Assembly: GCA_963576785.1 (NCBI GenBank)
Contig: OY756139.1
Span: 1,116,001 to 1,180,000 of the forward strand
Length of the DNA stretch: 64,000 bases
Direction of reading: 5' to 3'
Source of the DNA: Chlorophyllum brunneum
Taxonomy: Eukaryota; Basidiomycota; Agaricomycetes; Agaricales; Agaricaceae
In this document: positions 36,446 to 47,813 of the stretch, in pieces
Numbering within the stretch: the first letter of the stretch is position 1
Layout: the number at the start of each line of letters is the position of its first letter
Made by a program: the position numbers and the translations under genes
The notes under the pieces: model-generated
The model's database searches: none
The model's input: only the letters and a program-made list of their open reading frames with translations
What the model was told of the DNA's origin: nothing

Positions 36446-37489
36446 ATGCACCCGCTTCTCCGCCTCTTGGCACTCCTCCTGCACAAGCCACCGTGAGTCG
36501 CGCGATCCCCCCCTGGATTCCGGCTCAACACCGCCTCCTCCAGGGCTTCTGTTGAAGTCTTGCCTGGTGGGCTGCAGGAATGGGCTCCACAGGCATCTGA
36601 CGACTTTCCTTTCGTCCTCGTGGACGGTCACCTCGGAATTCCGCAAAAGGTTCTGTACAGGCTGTACATAGTCGCAGTATCATTATACAACGCGCAACCA
36701 GATTACGCTTCCGTTCCGGCTCTCTCATCCATCATCCTCCTTGCCAACCCTGCACACCAAACTGCCCTCAATGCGCGCAAAAAGCGCATCGCGATCGGCT
36801 CTCTGGATCCAAAGCAGGAGCTTGATCTCATCGCTCTGTTCATTGCGGGGTCCAAGGAGTGTGCAAAGCAGTCCACCATTTGGGATCACCGGCGATGGAT
36901 ATTCAGACATCACTATGAACGCTGCGGGGAACAGCTGATAGTGGAATCCCCCGGATGGGCAGCTTCCGAGGAAGCCTCATTCTTTCCGATGATACCCCTT
37001 GATGTTCTGGAGCAGGAGTGTGAGCTCATCAGGGAAGCATGCGAGCTATATCCCAGGAACTATCATGCCTGGACTCATTATCACTGGGTGTTAGACGTCG
37101 CAATTGCCATCGTTCACAGTCATCCGGGGACCGGTGCGCAGGACTATTGTCGTTTCCTACGACAAGAGGTGGTGCAGCTGCGCGAGTGGATCGCCCGGCA
37201 TGTTTCCGACTATTCTGCCGTTCACCTCCTCTGCACAATGGCTGCTCTCGACCGCAATGGAGTATCCCAGCTGGCCGAGAGTGATAGCAGGGGACTGGTG
37301 GATGAGTTGAGGGACCATGCTCTGGGTCTTGTCCTGTCATACCCTTCGCATGAGGCTCTGTGGTTGTACCTACGCAACACTCTGTCCTTCGCTCCCCCCG
37401 CCATTGTTCGTAGCACCGTCGAGAGGGTTCGTAGTCGGGATGGTGTATCTGCTGATGCGGTGGAGAAATATATCCTGAATTTACTTTGA
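36446..37489 (+). CDS. Protein prenyltransferase alpha-repeat protein (PTAR1-like)
   Basis: Two exons, 36446-36492 and 36544-37489 (51-nt intron), encode 330 residues. PPTA-type helical repeats are recognisable: KQSTIWDHRRWIFRHHY and the ELYPRNYHAWTHYHWVL segment, each with the W-x-x-R/H-x-W core. Such repeats build the alpha subunit of farnesyl- and geranylgeranyltransferases. The overall layout, long N-terminal part and degenerate repeats fit PTAR1, the subunit of the type III geranylgeranyltransferase that modifies SNARE Ykt6, better than RAM2 or BET4. That is inference from the look of the repeats. The start is the only ATG that joins PPASVEVLPGG in frame. Confidence 0.85.
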
Positions 37490-37616
37490 GATAATACTGT
37501 TCACGTGACGAAGTGACGTGCGTGTCATGTTCTTGACGTGTACCTGCCAAGGCCCACATACACTTCATGCTCGTTTTCTACCCCCACATCTTGCATACCC
37601 ACTAATTTCATGAAAA

Positions 37617-40600
37617 ATGTCCCGTAGTAGATTTTGCTCTCGCAAAGCATCCTGGCTTGCTATTAGCCTAGTCGCGTTTGCAGCCGTGTCTAGCGCGACA
37701 CACGAGACACCGTTGGATAACCGGGATTCCCTTTCTACCACAGCCAAGGTATTTTGAAAGGCTTTCCTGCAGCATAGTTTGTCTAACATGATCTCTACCA
37801 ACGGACACCTCTAACAACACCACCGACCGACGCTATTCCTGCCGTTACCCTCCCACCAAGTCCAGAAACACAAAACGAGGCCATTGTGCGTCGTAAAAAT
37901 CTTATATACGAGCGGTACTGAGGAGTGCAATTCTAGGATGCTGCTAGACAACAGGAGCTTGACCAGGCAGCGGAAGGTTAGCCTTGTCTTTGTTCCTCAG
38001 CGTTCTCTCTACTCAGACCATTCCACAGCTTCCCGTGCATACAAGCAAGCCATCGCTACGCTAGCAACACTTACCGCACACCCTCCGTCATTTACGTTTG
38101 ATCCCTCGCTCATCAACAGCGGAAACTCCAAGTCTATCTTCTCCGCCTTCCTGCCAAACCTCCAAGGTCAAGGACCCGTTGGCAGTGCCCTCCGGATATT
38201 CCTGAAACTACACTACCACACCGTTCGCCGTTTAAGCATTGCTCTGGGCCTTGGCCAAGAGACAATTGGTATGGGTTCAAGGCGGAAAGACGAGGAGCAG
38301 CGTCTAAAGTCGATCAAGGTGCTTGACCTTTTGTTGCATTCGGCAGAGTTGGGAAACACAGACGCGCTGTTTACACTGGCGAAGATTTCACTGGTACGCA
38401 AGACCTCTCATTGATTGATTGCTTATTATGAGTGTATTCATTCTCTCCAGTTCCCACCGACACAACATTTCCCATCGGATCCCAAGCTGGCCTATGATAC
38501 ATTCTCCGCCCTAGCAGCTCGAACTGGCAGCGCTAGTGCACAGACATACCTTGGCTTCTTTCATGCCACAGGGTATCACGATATAGTCCCAGTTGACCAA
38601 GCCAAGGCACAGCTCTACTTCACATTCGCAGCTAACGGCGGAGACAAAGGAGCCCAGATGGCACTTGCCTACCGCTACTGGAGTGGAATTGGAACCTCGG
38701 AGAACTGTCAGCGTGCAAGTGTGTGGTATGGCAGTGCGGCTGAGCAAGGTTCGTTTGTCTCTGTTCGTACCCGGCTATCTGCTGACCATGGAGTATTCCA
38801 CTAGCCATGCTTAAGTTCATATCCGGTCCGCCAGGTGGTCGGACCCTACTTCAAACCTCAACCAGACTCTCTGATTTAACTGGAGGTATTTATGGTCCCG
38901 GTGCTAGCGTTGCTTCAACTGGTCTAAGTGCACAACGGCCGGCTATCAAAGCAGGTATCGCCCGAGCTGCCGGAGAAACGTGGGAGGACGTCATTGACTA
39001 TTACATGGTTTGTCCTACATCCCCGTTTACGCTCTTTCTATTTTGACATCACCGGTAGTTCAATGCCGACCGAGGAGAGATCGACTTTGCCTACCGCCTG
39101 GGTAAGATCTTCTACCAAGGCAGTATCTACCCTTCTCCCGGTGGCATTGGATCTGGCAGCGAAGGCGTTGGTGCCATTCCGCGCAATTATGGCCGTGCCC
39201 GCCACTATTTCCTCCAGATAGCACGCCAAGTATGGCCTCAAGACCCGCCAAACACGATCCAAACGAAAGACGACAACAAACCCATTAGTCATGCTGTGGC
39301 TAGCGCTGGCTACTTGGGAAGGATGTATCTAAGGGGGGAAGGCGTGAAACAGGATTACGCAACAGCGAAGATGTGGTTCGAAAGAGGAGCGGGACATGGC
39401 GACAGAGAGTCCCATAACGGTCTCGGTATCATCTATAGAGATGGGTTGGGTGTGAAGGCTCACACAAAGACGGCAATCACGCATTTTTTGAATGCAGCTG
39501 GGCAGGAATTAGCAGAGGCGCAAGTGAACTTAGGGAAGCTTCACTATCGTAGGTTCCCGCTCCTCATCAAGTTTTTCGCGTTGAGTCTGACTCTGGATCT
39601 GAAGTCAAGGGTGAAATCGTACTTGCCACGAGTTACTTCGAGGCTGCCGTTCGCAACGGCTCGCCATTTGAGGCGTATTACTACCTTGCGGAAATGCAGG
39701 CTGACCAGGCGACAAACCCCAATCTCCCTTCGGAAATCACTTCTAGTTCATGCTCGGTCGCAGTCTCCTTCTACAAGATCGTTGCGGAGAGGGGAGTCTG
39801 GGATGACAACCTTTTAGCTGATGCAGAGCGGGCGTGGATGTCTGGTACGGAGCAGGGCAAGGAAATTGCGATGCTCAAGTGGTGGATAGCGGCAGAGCGA
39901 GGATTTGAAATTGCTCAGAACAACTTGGCCTATATCCTTGATCAAGGTACGTTTATTCCACCATCTCGTAACATCGGTTGCTTATGTGGTGGTTTAGACA
40001 AGAGCATGTTACGCCTCACGAGATTCGCACCCTCGATCCCTTCGAATGATACAGCCAGACTTTCCCTCACACAATGGACACGTGCAGCAGCACAGCGAAA
40101 CATAGATGCCCTTGTCAAGGTTGGAGATTACTACTACCACGGGCTCGGCGTCTCTGGCGATGAGAGTGAACGTATCCGACTGGAAAAAGCTGCAAGCTAC
40201 TATCAGTCTGCAGCTGACACCCAACTCAGCGCGCTGGCGATGTGGAACTTGGGATGGATGTACGAGAATGGCGTTGGCGTGCAGCAGGATTTCCATCTCG
40301 CAAAAAGGCATTATGATTCAGCCTTAGATATCAGTGCAGATGCCTATGTGCCTGTGACATTATCATTGTTCAAGTTGTATGCAAGGAGCATCTGGCATAC
40401 GCTGAGTGGTGGGAAGGACGGTTTGAATCTATGGACCTCGGATGAGGAGGATAAAGGTAAGTCCAATACAAAATCCTCATAAAACCCCTTCCAATCTGAT
40501 CCCCCAATATAGACTTTGTTGCGAAGGTCAAGGAGCCGAGGGAGATTGACGATGGTCAGAGAGATAGCCATGGAGATGCTGCCGTTCAAGAGGAAGATCA

Positions 40601-41110
40601 CGGATACCACGATGAAGATGACGGACACTGGTATATGGGCAAGGCCAAGGAGGATTTCCATCGGAGGCGGCAAGGCAATCTAGATCGTCGGACTGAAGAT
40701 GAAGACCCCGTTCAGGCAAGTAGTATCATTTTACCACACATGTATGTTTAGCTCATGTATCACCTCCGCAGTGGGCACGAGACCGGCGCAATGCTGAACA
40801 AGACCGCGACAGCTATTTTGGACCCGAAGATTATTTCGAAGGCGCCTTGCGCAACGGTCGCATTGAGGAAGGTGGCGATGATGTCGATGACTTCTTTGAG
40901 ACGATGATGCTCGTTGCCCTTTGTCTGCTTGCTTCTCTCTTGCTCTATATCCGGACACGGATCGTCGAACGTATGCGACGGGAGCAACAGCAGGAACAAC
41001 AACAAGCCCAACCTGCCAATGGAAATCATGGACAGGCACGAGCACAGGATGGGGGGTTGTTCCCTCCGCCCGGTGATCCTGCGCGGAACGAGTGGGCTGT
41101 ATTGCGATAG
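37617..41110 (+). CDS. HRD3: HRD3/SEL1L, ER-associated degradation ligase subunit
   Basis: Sel1-repeat protein that partners the HRD1 ubiquitin ligase in the ER membrane. Exons: 37617-37748 (signal peptide, LAISLVAFAAVSSA), an unresolved exon 2 ending about 37890, then 37937-37976, 38029-38393, 38451-38748, 38805-39007, 39059-39548, 39605-39946, 39998-40456, 40513-40715 and 40772-41110. Sel1 repeats include YRLGKIFYQGS, YLGRMYLRGEGVKQD, NGLGIIYRDGLGVKA, WNLGWMYENGVGVQQD and KVGDYYYHGLGV. An acidic linker precedes the single C-terminal span (MMLVALCLLASLLLYI) and a Gln-rich tail. Intron 40716-40771 is GC-AG with consensus CAG/GCAAGT. Between exon 1 and the TTPPTDAIPAV segment no AG acceptor lies in a usable frame, so the N-terminal junction is uncertain. 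Confidence 0.93.
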
Positions 41111-41395
41111 TGGAAAGTAACTAATATGACCTTAATGATGCATCCATGATGGCGTTCTTGCGTCGACATGACGATTAAGCGTGTGTTATGTATCGAAGAT
41201 TCAGCGAAGGAATGCAGTGCCAGCATTTGGTAAATTCGCGAATAACAAATAAGCTGTCAGGCGATCTTCGCTCACGTGGCCTGGGAACGCTGGTGACCAG
41301 TTTGAGCTGTCTTGTGGCCCAAATCCTCTCCTCAAACCTCTGACCTCTTCCTCCTCTTCGCGCCAGCCAAACTCCTCTTATTAGTGATCCTGAAG

Positions 41396-42279
41396 ATGTC
41401 GTACGACGTCCTGTCACTCGAACCGAAAATCAGAGCGATTCTGTCTGCCCCCGGAGTAGATCTTGATACAATTAGTGCAAAGCGCGTTCGAAAACAGTTG
41501 ATGGAGGACGACTCGGCGCTGACGGCGAGCGTAGTCAAGGAAAATAGAGCAGAAATCGATGCTCTTATCTCCCAGGTCTTTGAGGAGATCAGTGGCACGC
41601 AACAAGACAGCGAAGATGAAGAGGAGGTTGCTCAGTCGAGCAAGCGGAAAAATCCGTCCCGCAAAGAAGAGTATGAGGATGCGGAAGAGGAGGAGCGACG
41701 CCCCCCAAAGAAGAAAGTAAAGAATGGACAAGAGAAGAGTGATGAGAAGCTTGCTAGGAAATTGTCCAATGAGATTAATGGCCGAGCTACGAGGGGGGCT
41801 GGCAAGAGCCGGAGTAATGGGGCCGCGAAGAAGGGTCGTGCTAAGAAAAGTGCAACGACAGTTGATTCCGATAACGATGATGGTGGTAGAGGAAAGAAGA
41901 AGAAGAGGGGTGGTGGTGGTGGAGGATTCAAAAAGGAGTATACCCTGAGGTACGCTTGCGCGTATTGATTGTAGATGTAATTTCCCTAACCTCTCTTTTA
42001 CTACCCTCAGTGAACCTCTATCAGCTCTTCTTCAAGTTGACAAAATGTCGCGACCGCAGGTTGTAAAAGGAATTTGGGACCACATCAAGGGCAATGGACT
42101 GCAGAACCCGAGTAATAAACGTGAAATCATATGCGACGGAAGCTTGAAAGCTGTCTTCAACGTCGAAAAAATAAATATGTTCCAAATGAACAAGGTTCTT
42201 GGGCAGCAAGTACAACTTTCTTCGCAGAATCGACATTCAGCTAATATTTCATAGGCACTTACACGAACCTGAAAGCTGA
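41396..42279 (+). CDS. DEK_C and SWIB/MDM2 domain protein (UAF30/TRI1-like)
   Basis: Three exons, 41396-41949, 42011-42205 and 42255-42279, encode 257 residues. The N-terminal 65 residues (LEPKIRAILSAPGVDLDTIS, KRVRKQLMEDD) form a DEK_C domain. A lysine/acid-rich linker with nuclear signals (KKKVKN, GKKKKRG) follows, then a SWIB domain: EPLSALLQVDKMSRPQVVKG, IWDHIKGNGLQNPSNKREI and MFQMNKVLGQHL. Yeast UAF30 acts in RNA polymerase I upstream activation, and TRI1 is its paralogue; DNA or chromatin binding in the nucleus is expected. The last intron (42206-42254) must use a GC donor to give the conserved end GQHLHEPES. A GT donor 5 nt later would give GQQALTRT instead. Confidence 0.92.
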
Positions 42280-42689
42280 AAGCCGAGTCCAACCCTTCCA
42301 AGGGGTCACGAGGTTTGCCCCCACTATCCGTGAGCTTTTCAACTCAATTCCTGACCCGTCCCATAGCGGTCGCAACTCTGGTTCCTATCTGTTTCTTTGG
42401 ACACAATGTCAGCCGATGAATGCCTGTCCATCCTCTCCTATTTCCTTCTCCTTATCATATATGTGTATTTTACAATGTATCACAGCGCATCCAAAAATTC
42501 TAATGAAACTGTCCATGCTCTACAAGTCGAACTGAAATGGTACTTGTTTGAAGAACCAAAGCTAAGCCATCCTGACTCACCCTGTAACCAACGATCAAGC
42601 TGACAAGTGTACAGTTTCAGTGCATGAATGAACTCGCTTTCATGCTCTTGCATCTGTACCTTCATTGCATCTACCAGTACCTCGGTTCT
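42280..42689. other. Intergenic between convergent genes
   Basis: 410 bp between the SWIB gene and the end of the zinc-finger gene. Contains A/T-rich stretches (for example near 42450-42490) that could serve as 3' ends for both. No ORF of interest. Confidence 0.6.
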
Positions 42690-43877
42690 TTATGGTGAAT
42701 GATTACCCGGTGAACCTTGTCTATCTTGTCGCGAAGACCGTTTCCCACATGCCCCGCTTTGCTCGTGCCGCCGCGCTGCATCCGGTCGAGAAAGCTGCAT
42801 GCCGCAGAACCGACAGATGTCCGCGTCGTCACCACTTTGTCGATGAACGAAGGTAAGGTGCCTCTGGAGGTCACGCTTCCTCGCGATAGATGCCCCACAG
42901 ATCCCGCATTGTGACTTTTGCTTTCCGCCACTATAGTCTACCCCTTCACTCTCATTCCGAGCATCGACGTTGCCGCTTCCATTCCTGAAGTGGGAAGACA
43001 ACCCGGGGGGATTAGACAACGATGAGCCGGCGATTGAGTTCTGAACCCGCATGATCACCGTCCCTCCCCCAACGCGCGGTGCACCCGCGCTCTGTGCAGT
43101 TGAGTAGGACCCAGTTCCATCTCGGGAAGCTGTGTGCGACGGGAATGGCATAGGTTGAGGTATCGCTGCCCTTCCGAAGTCAGAATGTGATTCCCCACCT
43201 GGATTTTGTTGCTTCACATTAGGGCCAGGGGAGGAATGCGTGGAGGGCGAGGTTCCCACCTGGCCCCCGCTTTCGCTGGGGGAGCAAGGATCGGAAAACT
43301 GGACGGGAGAATCCGTAGCCGCCGTCTGACCAGAATTCCAGCCCCCCTGGGCGACGTAGACACAGATATTCAAGCCCGCAACAGGACCCACTGATTTCAT
43401 ATACCGTCCAGAAACGGCCTTCGTCGAATCCTTCTGTGTTACGGGAAGTCAATTAATCAGCCCCTAGGGCACGACGACAGACTCCGAACATACCTCCTTA
43501 AACCCGTCTGGGAAGTCAGGGAGCTCCCTGTTCGACTTCTTTGACGACTTCTCTGGCACAATGGGGTCCGGAGCACTGCGCGATAAAGGCAGGTCCCCAA
43601 TTTCTACGTGCAGCCTCATAGTGGCAACAGCATCCGGTGGACTGTCCGGTGTGGCGGTAACCTGGCTGTCGCTAGTACAAAGCCACTGAGCCTAGAATTT
43701 GGATTGAAACTCCTGGTGCGCTACTCACGTTATGAAACGAGGCTCGGGCGTGGGTGAGGTATATGCGTGAACTGGCAATTTGGCACCATCATGAACGAGC
43801 AAGGCCTGAATGCTTTTCAACAGCTTGCTGAATTTCATGGGGAGCTCTCGCAAGCACCGGAAAGAATGCGACGACAT
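42690..43877 (-). CDS. C2H2-type zinc-finger protein
   Basis: Three exons, 43877-43729, 43671-43494 and 43433-42690 (introns 57 and 60 nt), encode 356 residues. The C-terminal 70 residues hold one classical C2H2 finger (CGICGASIARKRDLQRHLTF with the second His in VH) and one C2HC-like finger (CRFCGMQLSRPDAARRHEQ then C in SGAC). These are followed by a basic tail. The middle is Ser/Gly/Pro-rich and disordered. This layout suits a DNA-binding transcription regulator, but no target can be named. The ATG chosen (MSSHSFRCL) is the first in frame after stop codons in the frame upstream. It is the only gene before a nearly 2-kb gap. Confidence 0.85.
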
Positions 43878-45829
43878 TTGGGTAAGGACAGGAAATGAGG
43901 ATAGTCCTATCACGATTTTATACAATGACTGAAAGCTGTATTCGTAAGGGATTGTATGTGATTGTGGGCGCAGAGACGAGGGAGCCGAGTGAAGTTTCGA
44001 AGTCTTCCGTGTATGAAGGTATCTCAGTTCGATCCTTTCTTCCCAGAGAACGCTCCAGGGTGACATCCCATCATAGCAATATTTAATATAGTATAGAATA
44101 TTGACAAATAGATAAATCACATCAAACGCCTGGAGAACCAGTGCGGACGTCTCTCCGTTCGGATAAGTTGATAGGATCCTAAGGTATTCGCTTTGGACTT
44201 TTTCAAATCCAAATTTACGTGGCTGGCATCTACATAAACCAGCGCGCGTTATAATGCGCCGCATATGAAGTCTCTAACAGTTCTAAGTGATCCAGAGTAT
44301 CCGGAAGTTGTCTACAAAGCTTCTTGAACATTGCTCCAACTGCTAGTGATAAACGACCATGCAAGTGAAAGAGCGGAGTATTCCCTATGGCCCGCTGGTA
44401 CATTTTCTACTTCGGCTAGTATGGGGGAAGACTCCGAGTCAGCCTGCAATGTATTGAGGGTGTCATCTACATCACAGATCTAACGAGGCACGTAGCGAAC
44501 CAACTCAAATGCCCATGACTTCACTGGGATGAGCGACTTTTTTCGGATAGCAGATTAATCGTATATCAGGGTCTAAACATGATTCTTCCAGACCTTGAGC
44601 AAGCAGACCCTGCTGCAAACCATAGAGAGGGTAAGCCCACAAACAAGCAGCATGTCAGGAACCTTGGTCTAACATTAGCAGCACAAAGTCACACGCCTTC
44701 CGAATCGGGAGACCGTGTAGTACGAACGACGAAGACAACACACCGCGAAGATGTCATCGCGATGCGCCCACTACACACGCTTTCGAATTAGTCTGAAATA
44801 AGCTCTACTGATCCTTGACGCTTGAAACACTATCCAGGTTCTCAACCGGGACTCAGAATCCCTGACGATCCTCGGAGAAAGGTGATCAGCTAAACCAGAT
44901 CATGCATCGTATCGTTTTGTTCGCAGTGGTTCCCAAACGTCACTACGTGGACAATCATTCACCTAAGCGAAAAAGATCGCTAGCGAGACAGAAATTTTTT
45001 TGTTTGTGTGCGACATTGAAACTGGCTCAGCGTCATTCGATCTGACCGCCGCGCGGTGTTATTGGCAACGAGGGGGCACTAACCAGGGAATAAGGATGCA
45101 GGTATTCATCTATAGAAGTGCCGTTTGGGTCTTCTGTGGGAAGGGCCTGTCACTGGAATAGAAGTGATTGACTCATTTTACCATATTCCGAATATAAACA
45201 ACGGGCATCCATCCTCCAAGCTTATCGATTAGCCTGTAATGGATCTCGTCAGATATCTCAAAGGCCTGCGAGTGAGTCAAGAATATGGTGTGGCTTTAAC
45301 GGAATGGAACTTCCGGGGCATGTTGGTTTCGTGACTCTTCCTTACAATCCTCACTTCCACCACCTGCATACTCAAGCTTGGATGATTAATGCATCACACA
45401 TAGCTTATGAGAACCCTATATGATTCATCCATTCCGCCCCACAGGGGCTCTGTTGAAGGGAACGTCATGAAGTTTATTGGGAGGCAAAAGGACGGGGATT
45501 ACACTGTGATATACTACGATATTTATAATGAATTTTCTGTGGAGTAAAAGTTTAACGACACCGAGAACAATGCAAAACAAAAAAACAATGGAATTTCTGT
45601 GCATTGGATCTCAGATTCCAACAGGCTCCCCCCAGGAAAATCTGTGGTCATATTCTCCTGTCTCCGCGGTTTGCGATAGCCTATGCATTAGTCCTCGTCG
45701 AGGATACATATGAGAGGGCTTTGGCCGGGGTTCTCAGTCTCCGTCTTCTATGACTTACTACCTCTGTGAAGTCCTGATTGTCTCATACGGGTCTGTCAGA
45801 GCCACTTGTACTCTCTGCTTCTCTTTGCA
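43878..45829. other. Intergenic upstream of the zinc-finger and DPBB genes
   Basis: Divergent interval of about 1.95 kb that must contain both promoters. Only short ORFs such as 44579-44791 (+) are open, without motifs. Region 44070-44100 is notably A/T-rich. I see no repeat family or RNA gene. Confidence 0.55.
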
Positions 45830-46838
45830 ATGACCAAGATCACTCTTTGCTCATTCGCCCTTGTTCTCCGAGGCCTGTTGTCTCTCTTTTCTGCTTCTCT
45901 CTCTTCTGCTCAGCCTGTTGGGGGCTACAAGGTATTGGCTCGACATGATGATAAGGGCTGTAGGGAGAGATGGCCCGGAAGTAGGAACGGGTACTCTTCA
46001 AGGGTATCAGAGAGCATTTCGAAGGCCGGAGGGAGGGCGATGGCAGATGATGTTCTCGACGTGACTCCGAGTATATCAGGCCGCTATGTTCCAGACGTAG
46101 ATGCTGGCCTGACAACAGCTGCTGGCCCTTCTTGGATTAAAGTCAACGGTTGTTCCCGGTGTGATTCCGTAGAAGACACCGGGGACGCAGGCCCCAATGC
46201 ACCCAAGGGCTCGTCTCTTAGCCCCTCAACAGAGATCAGCCTGGGTCCCGACGCCATAATCAACTATCCCTCCATAAGCTCAGGTCCCAGGAATCCAATC
46301 ACCGCCCCCACCCAAACCAGGCCCGGAACATTTTCCACTGATAAACGCGCGAACAGAGTGGCTGCAGGTGCAGTCGCTAGCACATCTGGAAAAGTGAGTT
46401 TATCGCTCCACGGCCATCAGGACATTATTTCGGGGATTGATGGGTAATAAAGGCCACTTGGTACAACCCAGGACTCGGGAGTTGCGGGAAGATGGATTCG
46501 GATTCGGATTTGGTGGTGGCTCTGGCAACGACCAATATGGCGGGGGGCAAGCATTGCAACAAGGTGAGAATTTCATATTCAAGGGTCGAATTCGTCAATC
46601 GATCATAGCTTCATCGGTAGAATATCAAGATCACGGATCTCAAAACCGGGAAGATCGTCATGGCCAAAGTACGTGATACCTGCCCCTCTTGTGCAATGGG
46701 AGACCTCGGTAAGTTTGGGTGACTTGTGCCTGTATCCACTAATCTGGGTTTGTGGGTCCAGATATGTCGCCTTCGCTGTTTCAGAAGTTCCAGTCCTTAG
46801 ATGTCGGGGCGTTCAATATGATGTGGAACTTCGTGTAA
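45830..46838 (+). CDS. Secreted double-psi beta-barrel (RlpA/expansin-like) protein
   Basis: Four exons, 45830-46393, 46453-46563, 46621-46708 and 46762-46838, encode 279 residues. A signal peptide (LCSFALVLRGLLSLFSASLS) leads into about 165 low-complexity Ser/Gly/Pro/Thr residues. The last 92 form a DPBB domain: ATWYNPGLGSCGKMDSDSDL, NMAGGKHCNK, ITDLKTGKIVMAKVRDTCPS, GDLDMSPSLFQKF and SLDVGAFNMMWNFV. The D-T-C-P-S-C and L-D-M-S-P motifs are typical of small fungal DPBB proteins related to expansins, barwin and papain inhibitors, which act on cell walls or as secreted effectors. Those with only the barrel usually lack the expansin carbohydrate module, as here. An ATG in frame eight codons upstream (45806) is also possible. 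Confidence 0.88.
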
Positions 46839-47813
46839 GGGATTTCGGAGTGAATGTATGAGCATCGTCCATGGTGCTTTTTTTGTGACTCTCGATTCGT
46901 AGATGGAAGTACCGTATCACTTCTCTATGGTATGGAATGACCGCTATTCTCGCTATTGCATCATCATTTGTGCGCTCATTCGAAGTTGAGTCCCGAAGGC
47001 GGGTGACCGGGGAGCCAGAGCCACAATGACTTCCAAATTTTAGCGAAGAGGGACCCAGCTTTGTTGGGTATTCCACCTTGGTCCACGATTTAATTGCTTC
47101 TGTTGTGTCCTAGGCCTAGAGTTCATAATCATTCGTCACATTTGTATTTGGAGGAGAGCATGTCCTCTTGCCCTTCAGTCTGGGGTCTGGGGACGACTAT
47201 CGTATACGAGTCCACTTCTTAACGGTACCGTGTGTCTTGGTGACATACTTGAAACAGCGGCAAATTTCGGTGCACCTCCCTGCTGTGTCTTCTGGGAGGG
47301 GTTGATTCTTGGTCGGTGATGTCCAAGTGTTGTTGACACCGAACACGCCCCTGCGCATAGAGGTATAATAATAGATGGCTCGGTGAATAGACGCTTAAGT
47401 GGAGGTGTTATGGAGTTTTGTGGGCGAAGCGCAGCAGCGAAATAATAGCGTATGCTACCGAAGAAATCCGTTTCGAGGATCTAATCATGCCAAGGACAGA
47501 TGCAATCTCGGATCTATTAATAGTCCAATTCATTCGCGGGTAAAGGTATTCTTGGGATTCAATGACATCGAACCGCGTTCCATGACAATGTGGAGCCGTT
47601 GGCTAGGACGTGCTGTGTGGCTCACGTAGGTGAATGGAAAGCAATTCTAGAAACACAGGTGTTTGTGGGTGTAGGATACAGAGTGCAGAGTGTGTGTGGC
47701 AAGGGAGTGATGGTGAATTGAATTCGAAAAGTATGAACAGTAAACGAGTTTATCGGATGGAGGCGAGCGCAAGAGTATAATGCAGAGTGAGAATGATAAT
47801 CGTACGTACGCGA
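46839..47813. other. Intergenic between the DPBB gene and the EWW-repeat gene
   Basis: Close to 1 kb between convergent genes. ORF 47399-47629 (+) has no motif. Nothing else can be supported. Confidence 0.6.
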
